Origin: an uncultured Candidatus Saccharibacteria bacterium
Lineage (GTDB): Bacteria; Patescibacteriota; Saccharimonadia; Saccharimonadales; Saccharimonadaceae
Reading direction: 5' to 3'
DNA: 5,020 nucleotides
Assembly (NCBI GenBank): GCA_947306315.1
Contig: CAMZGF010000048.1
Location: forward strand, 1-5,020
Shown here: positions 1 to 4,666 of the stretch, in pieces
Position numbering within the stretch: position 1 is the stretch's first letter
Layout of the letters: each line of letters begins with the position of its first letter
Notes under the pieces: model-generated
Seen by the model: the letters and a program-made list of their open reading frames with translations, nothing else
The model's database searches: none
Told to the model about the DNA's origin: nothing
Translations under genes and position numbers: made by a program

Positions 1-10
1 GATTTTTCAT
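1..10 (-). CDS. probable 5' start of a gene running off the left edge
   Basis: A minus-strand ATG lies at 8-10 and reads Met-Lys-Asn before the window ends. It is called only because of its context: a Shine-Dalgarno-like TAAGGT (minus strand, 21-26) sits 10 nt upstream, and a promoter with an extended -10 box lies at 39-67. The gene would be transcribed in the same direction as rpsT, after the rpsT terminator. With three codons visible, no product can be named. Confidence 0.4.
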
Positions 11-38
11 TGTTTATGTGACCTTATTTACATTATTT

Positions 39-67
39 ATTTTAACATAAGCGGGTAGAGATGCCAA
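39..67 (-). promoter_or_regulatory. putative sigma-70-type promoter for the left-edge gene
   Basis: On the minus strand there is a -35 box TTGGCA (62-67, five of six consensus bases), a 17-nt spacer and a -10 box TAAAAT (39-44, five of six). The -10 box is preceded by TGT, which makes an extended -10. Transcription should start near position 32, giving a leader of about 22 nt before the ATG at 8-10. A second, weaker candidate is TTGAAA (108-113) with TATAAC (84-89) at 18 nt spacing. The 1-114 stretch holds nothing else that I can identify. Confidence 0.5.
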
Positions 68-114
68 TCTTTTAATTATAATCGTTATAAAAGAACAACT
101 GCCGACTTTTCAAC

Positions 115-145
115 AAAAAAGAACCCGCATTTCGCGGATCCTTTT
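115..145 (-). terminator. intrinsic terminator of rpsT
   Basis: On the minus strand the RNA folds with 5' arm AAAAGGAUCCGC (134-145), a five-base loop GAAAU (129-133) and 3' arm GCGGGUUCUUUU (117-128). This gives twelve pairs including two G-U wobbles, with a run of six U at 115-120. It begins six bases after the rpsT stop codon. The A-run opposite the U-run means it may also work on the plus strand. Confidence 0.88.
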
Positions 146-150
146 AATAT

Positions 151-546
151 TTAAGCTTTCTTTGTTGCTGGTTTCTTTGCAGCTGGCTTCTTTGCAGTAG
201 TTGCTTTTTTAGCAACTGGCTTCTTTGTAGCTGGTTTTGTAGCAACTTTTACTGGAGCTTTTGCTGTAGTTGCTTTTTTAGCAGCTGGTTTTGCGGTTGC
301 TTTTGCACCAGCAGCTTTAGCGATTTTTGCGACAGCAGCTTTGCGGCGTGATGCAGTATTCTTCTTGATTAAACCTTTTTTAGCAGCTTTGTCATATTCT
401 GATTGTGCTTTTGATGCATTCTCTGCTGTTGGGTTTGCTTTAAAAGCTTTAAGAGCAGCTTTGATTGCTTTCTTGATTTCACCGTTGTGAGCGGTGCGTT
501 TAACTGCTTGGCGAGCAGCCTTTTTTGCGGATTTAATAATCGGCAT
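151..546 (-). CDS. rpsT: small ribosomal subunit protein bS20 with Lys/Ala/Pro-rich C-terminal extension
   Basis: Ribosomal protein bS20 binds 16S rRNA in the small subunit as an early assembly protein and forms a three-helix bundle. Residues 1-80 match the family: a start with SAKKAARQAVKRTAHN (6-21), a basic helical middle, and the conserved KKGLIKKNTASRRKA segment (56-70) followed by a short helix. Bacterial bS20 is normally about 85-90 aa; this one is 131 aa. Residues 81-131 are an extra tail made almost only of Lys, Ala, Pro, Thr and Val, with PAAKKATTAK-like repeats resembling histone-H1-like or AlgP-like tails. The start is supported by an AAGGA Shine-Dalgarno (555-559) eight nt upstream of the ATG. 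The gene has its own promoter (595-622) and terminator (115-145), so it is probably monocistronic. The family call is secure; the role of the tail is unknown. Confidence 0.95.
   Translation of the reverse strand: MPIIKSAKKAARQAVKRTAHNGEIKKAIKAALKAFKANPTAENASKAQSEYDKAAKKGLIKKNTASRRKAAVAKIAKAAGAKATAKPAAKKATTAKAPVKVATKPATKKPVAKKATTAKKPAAKKPATKKA
197..283 (-). repeat. in-frame direct repeat inside the bS20 tail
   Basis: An 18-nt sequence, GTAGTTGCTTTTTTAGCA on the plus strand, occurs exactly at 197-214 and again at 266-283. The copies are 69 nt apart (23 codons) and in the same frame, each encoding the Ala-Lys-Lys-Ala-Thr-Thr core of the tail. Flanking bases are also similar (ctgg after both copies). 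This fits growth of the tail by internal duplication. Confidence 0.85.
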
Positions 547-594
547 TAATTTTTTCCTTACTCAAAAAGTTAATTATTATTTTGTCTTCATATT

Positions 595-622
595 ATTATA
601 CATATTTTTCCAGAAAAGTAAA
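595..622 (-). promoter_or_regulatory. putative rpsT promoter
   Basis: On the minus strand there is a perfect -10 box TATAAT (595-600) and a -35-like TTTACT (617-622, four of six) at 16 nt spacing. The predicted start near 588 leaves a leader of about 40 nt that contains the rpsT Shine-Dalgarno. The -35 box falls in the U-rich tail of the terminator of the preceding gene, so the two signals overlap. Confidence 0.6.
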
Positions 623-646
623 GAGCCCCGCCTTAGCGGGGCCTTT
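614..646 (-). terminator. intrinsic terminator after the 164-aa gene
   Basis: A GC-rich perfect stem, GCCCCGC (625-631) with GCGGGGC (636-642), is closed by a four-base loop (632-635). Four more pairs lie beyond a single bulged A (620-623 with 643-646). On the minus strand it is followed by the U-rich stretch UCUUUACUUUU (614-624). It begins immediately after the stop codon at 648-650. The tail is not a pure U-run, but the stem is very stable. Confidence 0.85.
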
Positions 647-647
647 C

Positions 648-1142
648 TTAGAAGTATAATCCGGTTGCTTCTTTTACCTCTTCGAGGTTTTCGGTGGTAA
701 TGAATTCAGGCCCGTCATTATTGACTGCATAGAGCCGAAGGCCTATTCTGTACGCGACTATCTTAACCGCTTCGCCATGAGGAACAGTTATGTCTACCTC
801 AAGTTTCGATATTTCCATCTCCTTCGGCGGTTGGCTAATTCCGACCTTCTTGCAATAATCCTTAATCTCATCATGATCGCGTTGCAGAGAAAGCGTTGGT
901 GGCCCAATTATAAAATCGTCGCCCTCCACTAAGTTCAAAGAAAGCAGGTGGACTTTGTTTTTCGCTAACAGTTCACAACACTTATTGTAATTCGCGCGGA
1001 ATTCCTTTGAACCATTACCATACACGCTGCGATCACTAAGAGAAAGCTCAAACGTCGTAGAAATTCCACCCTCAACAGTGATGTTCAAGAACATTTGTTT
1101 TTTATCACTAACACTTGTTGTCTTTACAACCAATCCCGGCAT
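648..1142 (-). CDS. hypothetical protein, 164 aa, soluble
   Basis: I do not recognise this protein. It has no signal peptide and no membrane-spanning segment, so it is probably cytoplasmic. The pattern suggests an alpha/beta fold rich in beta strands: alternating hydrophobic stretches at about 16-35 (MFLNITVEGGISTTFELSL), 64-80 and 110-135, with charged helical pieces near 44-60 and at the C-terminal end (TTENLEEVKEATG). It has three cysteines (two adjacent, C55-C56, and one near residue 97) but no zinc-binding pattern. The start is well supported: TAAGGAGGTG (1149-1158), a near-perfect anti-16S match, ends six nt before the ATG. It has its own strong promoter (1194-1221) and a terminator after the stop. 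It diverges from uppP with interleaved promoters, which hints at coordinated or mutually exclusive expression but does not establish a function. Confidence 0.85.
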   Translation of the reverse strand: MPGLVVKTTSVSDKKQMFLNITVEGGISTTFELSLSDRSVYGNGSKEFRANYNKCCELLAKNKVHLLSLNLVEGDDFIIGPPTLSLQRDHDEIKDYCKKVGISQPPKEMEISKLEVDITVPHGEAVKIVAYRIGLRLYAVNNDGPEFITTENLEEVKEATGLYF

Positions 1143-1148
1143 TTTCTA

Positions 1149-1158
1149 CACCTCCTTA
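1149..1158 (-). promoter_or_regulatory. near-perfect Shine-Dalgarno of the 164-aa gene
   Basis: TAAGGAGGTG on the minus strand is complementary to the 3' end of 16S rRNA over almost its whole length. The core AAGGAGG lies at 1151-1157, eight nt from the ATG. It is much stronger than any other ribosome binding site in the window and suggests high translation of an otherwise unrecognised gene. Confidence 0.9.
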
Positions 1159-1169
1159 TAATGTACAAC

Positions 1170-1185
1170 TCTCTGCGCGCAGAGA
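1170..1185. promoter_or_regulatory. 16-nt perfect palindrome in the divergent promoter region
   Basis: TCTCTGCGCGCAGAGA is a perfect inverted repeat. On the minus strand it starts about 2-4 nt after the predicted transcription start of the 164-aa gene, so it would form a 5'-terminal hairpin (6 bp, CGCG loop) or serve as an operator for a dimeric regulator. On the plus strand it is followed directly by seven T (1186-1192), which has the form of a small intrinsic terminator that would stop antisense transcripts before the uppP promoter. The sequence does not decide between these roles. Confidence 0.6.
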
Positions 1186-1193
1186 TTTTTTTC

Positions 1194-1221
1194 ATTATAA
1201 TTCACTTTGACTCGATTTCAA
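1194..1221 (-). promoter_or_regulatory. promoter of the 164-aa gene
   Basis: On the minus strand there is a -35 box TTGAAA (1216-1221, five of six), a 16-nt spacer and a perfect -10 box TATAAT (1194-1199). The predicted start is in the A-run near 1186-1188, giving a leader of about 45 nt that carries the palindrome and the strong Shine-Dalgarno. Its -35 box lies inside the spacer of the opposing uppP promoter. Confidence 0.72.
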
Positions 1222-1235
1222 AACACAAGTATAAT
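1207..1235 (+). promoter_or_regulatory. promoter of uppP, placed for a leaderless transcript
   Basis: The -35 box is TTGACT (1207-1212, five of six), the spacer is exactly 17 nt and the -10 box is a perfect TATAAT (1230-1235). Only six bases separate the -10 box from the uppP ATG at 1242. The usual initiation distance therefore puts the first transcribed base at or within a base or two of the A of the start codon. Confidence 0.85.
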
Positions 1236-1241
1236 GGGAAC

Positions 1242-2051
1242 ATGAATATTTTTGAATCAATTGTTTTAGGTTTTATACAAGGCGTAACAGAATTTATCCC
1301 AGTTTCATCTTCTGGGCATCTCGAAATCACACAGAGAATAATCGGTGCAGGCGCTAGAGCAGAAGATTTTCACTTCTTCCTTGAACTCATTAATTTTGGC
1401 ACGCTTTTTGCGCTACTTTGGTATTACAGGAAACGCATCGCGAAAATCCTAAACGATGTATTTAAGAAAAAAGATTGGCATATGGCAATCAATTTACTTC
1501 TCACTTCGATTCCTGCTGGAATTATAGGATTTTTACTTTCTGATTTTATTGAATCAAATGGATTTTTCTCATCACTTTATACAATCGCAATTTCAATTGG
1601 TCTAATCGGTATTTTAATGATTATTGTCGACAAATTGCCACATCTTTCAAGAGTTAAAAATGAGGAGGAGCTCCCCCACAAACGTGCATTTTCAATTGGT
1701 CTTATCCAAACTCTCGCGCTAATCCCTGGCGTTTCACGTTCAGGTTCAACAATTCTTGCCGGCCGCGTAATGGGTATGGATTCAAAGTCGGCTGCTAACT
1801 ATTCATTCATGGCTTCCTTGCCAATCATGATTGGCGTTTGTCTTAAATCGCTCGTTTCATCAAGCTCACGCGCATATATTGCAGCAAACGCTGGCATGCT
1901 TATCTTGTCTAATATCGTTGCATTTATCTTCGGTATGCTTGCGCTCACCTTCGTAATGAAGTTCCTCGAAAAGAAAGGCGCACTTTCAGCCTTTGGCTAT
2001 TATCGCGTAGTTTTAGCTTCGATCGTTTTAATCGTTTTATTAGTTCAATAA
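1242..2051 (+). CDS. uppP: undecaprenyl-diphosphatase UppP (BacA family)
   Basis: This integral membrane enzyme dephosphorylates undecaprenyl diphosphate to the monophosphate, the lipid carrier for peptidoglycan and surface glycans. Overproduction of the family gives bacitracin resistance. The 269-aa length matches the usual ~270. Signature motifs are present: the (E/Q)xxxE motif as Q13-GVT-E17, followed by FIPVSSSGHL with H26, and PGVSRSGST (162-170) with the catalytic-type arginine R166. Hydrophobic segments are spread over the whole protein, including about 50-61, 84-100, 111-129, 187-205, 217-238 and 253-268. The reading frame is open further upstream, but the ATG at 1242 fits the family N-terminus and the next in-frame Met is residue 81. 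There is no Shine-Dalgarno; a strong promoter ends six nt before the ATG, implying leaderless translation. It is the only plus-strand gene here, and its stop abuts the stop of the convergent surface-protein gene. Confidence 0.96.
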   Translation: MNIFESIVLGFIQGVTEFIPVSSSGHLEITQRIIGAGARAEDFHFFLELINFGTLFALLWYYRKRIAKILNDVFKKKDWHMAINLLLTSIPAGIIGFLLSDFIESNGFFSSLYTIAISIGLIGILMIIVDKLPHLSRVKNEEELPHKRAFSIGLIQTLALIPGVSRSGSTILAGRVMGMDSKSAANYSFMASLPIMIGVCLKSLVSSSSRAYIAANAGMLILSNIVAFIFGMLALTFVMKFLEKKGALSAFGYYRVVLASIVLIVLLVQ

Positions 2052-3890
2052 TTACTCAAAGAGAGTTTTGATTTTCTTTCTTGAGGCGAATAACCCGGCA
2101 AGTCCACCGACGATTGCGCCAACTAAGACCGAAGTTTTTGTTATCGACTCAACTGGCGTAACAATACCAGTATCAGGAACTTCTGGCACATCTTCAGATG
2201 GGGTTTCAGGAGTTGCAGGTTCTTCTGGAATTCTTTCAAGTGTAGCCGTGATTACGATGTTTGAATCTGGCATGATAAATTTATTGTTTACGACTTCAAT
2301 TTTATTACCATCTGAATCTTCAATTTCAAATTTTACGATATAACCTTCTGGGGCGTTGGTCTCAAGCTCGATTTCATCCAACACAAGAGCGCGAGTTCTT
2401 GCGACGCGGAAATGTTCACTGTTATTTGTATCAATATAATGTGGCTTGGTAATATAGACCATGCGCTTGCCGTCGTGAGTCATCCAGACTTCCGAATAGC
2501 CGTCTTCAACATACTCATCGACACTCGAGCTGAAGTAGCCGCCTCTTGCTGTAATACTTACTTGGTCGACGATACTCTGATCAAGATTAAGTGGGTTTGT
2601 GAAGCTAATTGGTACAGCTGCGCTCATTTCGCCACCTTCAATAATAACTTCGATAGGTTGTTTGGAAGTATGTTGAGCGACCGATATTGCTGCGCCTGTA
2701 GTTGTATTGCCATTGGTATTATCGATAACTGAATACTCACCAGTGCCGGTAATTTTACCGCCTTTGACTGTGAGTTTTCCGGCCCGTATTTCGATGCCTG
2801 TAGCACCAGTCATTTCTCCACCATTAATCACGGTTTCACCGTTTATTTGAGGAATATAAAGAGCAGCACCATAGGATGAAGTGATTTTACCATCATTGAT
2901 TGTGATTTTTGCATTTGTACCTTCGGTATCACCTTCCCACGAGCCGTTGCCGCTGATTGCATGGCCCCATGCCTCAAGCACCGCATTATTGATTGTAAGG
3001 TCCACGTTTTTGAACGCGACGATACAGCTAGCGCCCAAATCTTCGCCGACGCCGTTTTTAGCATAAATTTCAGCATTATTAATAACTGCAACTGTGCCGT
3101 CTTGGAGAGCCAACGCGTTGCCGATTGTGCTTGAAGTGGTTTCGATTCTACCACCATTTATTTCAACCTGTGAATTTGGGTTAATCCTAATTGCGGTACC
3201 TGCGCTTTCGATTACGCCATTATTCATAGTAAAAGTGCCGGCCTGATACACCGCAAAATTTGGCGAGGAGATTGTTCCGCCGTTAACTGTGAGTTTTGAA
3301 CCGTTTACATTACTGTATATACCGGCAACATTAGTTGTAGCTCTAATCGTACCATTGTTTAGAGTGATTTCGCCAGCTGCGTCATTGTTGGCAATTGCGT
3401 ATCCTGGAGCCTCGATTAAACCGCCATTAACCGTGACGCTGCCTTTGATAATAAGAATTCCTCTACCGCCATTAGTGCTAGTCGAGATAATTTTGCTGTT
3501 TTCAAGAGTAATGCTTCCGGAAGTAGTAGTGCTACCAACACGTAATATATAGTTGTTGTCAAAGCTACCAATAATTCCGCTATCCTCTTTGTTTTGGGAG
3601 TCAAAAACTGTAATATCCGAGTAAGCAAAGAGACATTTGCCGTTTGCAATTGTGAGAACGTGGCCATTTAGGTCAAGATTCATCGGTGATTTCATGGAAT
3701 AGTTACCAGAAAGAGTAATATCTTCATCCATTCTGACATTTCCGCCAGTATTTAGAGCAAACCTGGCTCTAAGCTCGTCCGAAGTTTTTACACTTATAAA
3801 TTCATCAGCGAATACTGATTTTGGTACAGCGACAGCAATGAACGCAGCAAGCGCCACCCACATGAAAATGTGTTTAAGAATATGTTTCAT
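2052..3890 (-). CDS. secreted, membrane-anchored right-handed beta-helix surface protein
   Basis: The N-terminus is a signal peptide: basic MKHILKH, a hydrophobic core (about 8-22) and a probable cleavage after VFA (residue 28). Residues about 70-455 contain some fourteen short rungs of the form xxTVNGGxI, for example VTVNGGLI (152-159), LTVNGGTI (200-207), VEINGGRI (242-249) and LTVKGGKI (373-380). They are typical of right-handed parallel beta-helix, pectate-lyase-like folds. GGYFSSSVDEYVEDGY (450-465) resembles the capping segment that often ends such helices in Firmicutes surface proteins. Residues 505-552, with FIMPDSNIVITATLE, match the InlB-B-repeat-like domain. A Pro/Glu/Thr-rich stalk (554-575) ends in VPDTG (571-575). 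A hydrophobic segment (about 586-602) and a SRKKIK tail follow. No catalytic residues are evident, so adhesion or glycan binding is more likely than lyase activity. The start has no Shine-Dalgarno. Confidence 0.88.
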   Translation of the reverse strand: MKHILKHIFMWVALAAFIAVAVPKSVFADEFISVKTSDELRARFALNTGGNVRMDEDITLSGNYSMKSPMNLDLNGHVLTIANGKCLFAYSDITVFDSQNKEDSGIIGSFDNNYILRVGSTTTSGSITLENSKIISTSTNGGRGILIIKGSVTVNGGLIEAPGYAIANNDAAGEITLNNGTIRATTNVAGIYSNVNGSKLTVNGGTISSPNFAVYQAGTFTMNNGVIESAGTAIRINPNSQVEINGGRIETTSSTIGNALALQDGTVAVINNAEIYAKNGVGEDLGASCIVAFKNVDLTINNAVLEAWGHAISGNGSWEGDTEGTNAKITINDGKITSSYGAALYIPQINGETVINGGEMTGATGIEIRAGKLTVKGGKITGTGEYSVIDNTNGNTTTGAAISVAQHTSKQPIEVIIEGGEMSAAVPISFTNPLNLDQSIVDQVSITARGGYFSSSVDEYVEDGYSEVWMTHDGKRMVYITKPHYIDTNNSEHFRVARTRALVLDEIELETNAPEGYIVKFEIEDSDGNKIEVVNNKFIMPDSNIVITATLERIPEEPATPETPSEDVPEVPDTGIVTPVESITKTSVLVGAIVGGLAGLFASRKKIKTLFE

Positions 3891-3931
3891 GTTTTTAAAT
3901 TTTTATTTGCAAAAATGACCTTTACGCCTAT

Positions 3932-3960
3932 ATTATCCACCAAAAAATTAGGCTTGTCAA
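3932..3960 (-). promoter_or_regulatory. promoter of the surface-protein gene
   Basis: On the minus strand there is a perfect -35 box TTGACA (3955-3960), a 17-nt spacer and -10 GATAAT (3932-3937, five of six). The predicted start is near 3925, giving a leader of about 35 nt that is almost all A and T. The only Shine-Dalgarno-like bases, AAAGG, lie far too far from the ATG, so initiation probably relies on an unstructured AU-rich leader. No terminator separates this promoter from the methyltransferase stop codon at 3973-3975, so read-through from that gene is possible. Confidence 0.75.
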
Positions 3961-3972
3961 TAGTGTTTATGT

Positions 3973-4596
3973 TTATCTTATAATGGCAAGAGTTTCGCGT
4001 TTCTCAAGAGTTTTTCCAGGATGAGAGCGGAGCCATTCGTCAACCGCGCGGCTTGAGCCTGGGAGTTCTGGGTTATCATAATCATGAACTATAATGATGC
4101 CGTTTTTTGCCATGCGATTTTCAACAAGTTTAAAGCTCGTTTTAATACTTGTATAGAGATCGCCGTCGAGGAATGCGAAAGCAATTTCTTCAGGAACATC
4201 TTCCTCAGGATTTAAGTCTTCAAAGAAACCCTTTTTAATCTTTGGAAGCCTGAGACCGTTTCGCTTAAATTTTTCGATAACTTCGCGTTTTGTGACTAAA
4301 AGTTCGCCAGATTTGAACTGGTCTCCAGCAACACTTTGGTCTTCTTTAGTTTTTGCTGGAAGGCCTTCAAAAGAATCATAGATCCAGAGGAGCTTTAGAT
4401 GGTTATCTGGCTTTTCGAGACGATGTTTCTCGAGGCGACGTTCAAGGAGGATACTAGTGTCACCACGATAACAACCAAATTCGACGACATCACCGTCTAT
4501 TTCAAGAGTTTTTTCAAGTAATTCAAGAAGAATTTCAGTCTCAGCTTTCGTGACTTGCTGAGGTTCGTTTGCTTTATTTTTATTCTTCTTACCCAT
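3973..4596 (-). CDS. TylF/NovP-like (macrocin O-methyltransferase family) SAM-dependent methyltransferase
   Basis: The 207-aa protein has a class I methyltransferase layout. The SAM-binding motif I is VVEFGCYRGDTS (37-48). It is followed by the family signature IYDSFEGLP (72-80), GDQFKSGE (91-98) and KKGFFEDL (121-128), then FLDGDLYTS (142-150) and VHDYDNPELPGSSRAVDEW (170-188). These features are typical of the TylF family, which methylates sugar hydroxyls in a metal-dependent way on antibiotics and, in many genomes, on unknown or surface sugars. The metal-binding DDY motif reads H171-D172-Y173 here, so metal coordination may differ. The first 18 residues are a Lys/Asn-rich tail with no signal peptide, so the enzyme is cytoplasmic. 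There is no Shine-Dalgarno; the -10 box is eight nt from the ATG, suggesting a leaderless or 1-3 nt leader mRNA. The next in-frame Met is residue 162. The substrate is unknown. Confidence 0.88.
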   Translation of the reverse strand: MGKKNKNKANEPQQVTKAETEILLELLEKTLEIDGDVVEFGCYRGDTSILLERRLEKHRLEKPDNHLKLLWIYDSFEGLPAKTKEDQSVAGDQFKSGELLVTKREVIEKFKRNGLRLPKIKKGFFEDLNPEEDVPEEIAFAFLDGDLYTSIKTSFKLVENRMAKNGIIIVHDYDNPELPGSSRAVDEWLRSHPGKTLEKRETLAIIR

Positions 4597-4604
4597 ATCT
4601 TATT

Positions 4605-4633
4605 ATTATACCACAAAAAGCCACATTTTTCAA
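4605..4633 (-). promoter_or_regulatory. promoter of the methyltransferase gene, embedded in the dnaK terminator
   Basis: On the minus strand there is a -35 box TTGAAA (4628-4633, five of six), a 17-nt spacer and a perfect -10 box TATAAT (4605-4610) with the extended TGG before it. The -10 box ends eight nt from the ATG at 4594-4596, so the transcript should begin one to three bases before the start codon. The -35 box lies wholly in the loop of the preceding terminator hairpin. Confidence 0.82.
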
Positions 4634-4646
4634 GATGTGGCTCTTT
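4614..4646 (-). terminator. intrinsic terminator of dnaK
   Basis: On the minus strand, AGCCACAU (4635-4642) pairs perfectly with AUGUGGCU (4619-4626) around an eight-base loop CUUGAAAA (4627-4634). Four further pairs, AAAG with UUUU including one G-U, extend the stem to twelve. A U-run at 4615-4619 completes it. It lies about 20 nt after the dnaK stop codon. Confidence 0.88.
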
Positions 4647-4666
4647 GCTACCTCTGTTATTTAGGT

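Noticed and set aside
205..279. A-runs in the rpsT mRNA (A6 followed by G) as programmed frameshift sites
   Set aside because: The codon phase is GCU-AAA-AAA-GCA, which is not the X-XXY-YYZ phase needed for a -1 slippery heptamer, and both other frames lack a meaningful product.
579..591. Tiny leader peptide Met-Lys-Thr-Lys-stop ahead of rpsT
   Set aside because: Its ATG begins only three nt after the -10 box, so it would probably lie before or at the transcription start, and it has no ribosome binding site.
494..700. Plus-strand 68-aa open frame across the rpsT promoter region
   Set aside because: It overlaps the rpsT start, its promoter and the preceding terminator, has no ribosome binding site, and its translation looks like antisense of AT-rich non-coding DNA.
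1095..1241. Upstream extension of the uppP reading frame to an ATG at 1095
   Set aside because: It would add 49 residues absent from the family, overlap the divergent gene and run through both promoters. The ATG at 1242 fits UppP length and N-terminus.
2068..3667. Several open frames of 60-106 aa on both strands inside the beta-helix gene
   Set aside because: They are shadow frames of a low-complexity, repeat-rich gene. None has a credible start signal or recognisable domain.
2052..3890. NGG-type repeats as a tandem DNA repeat or a CRISPR-like array
   Set aside because: The rungs repeat only at protein level with variable spacing and diverged DNA, as expected for a beta-helix, with no conserved DNA repeat and spacer pattern.
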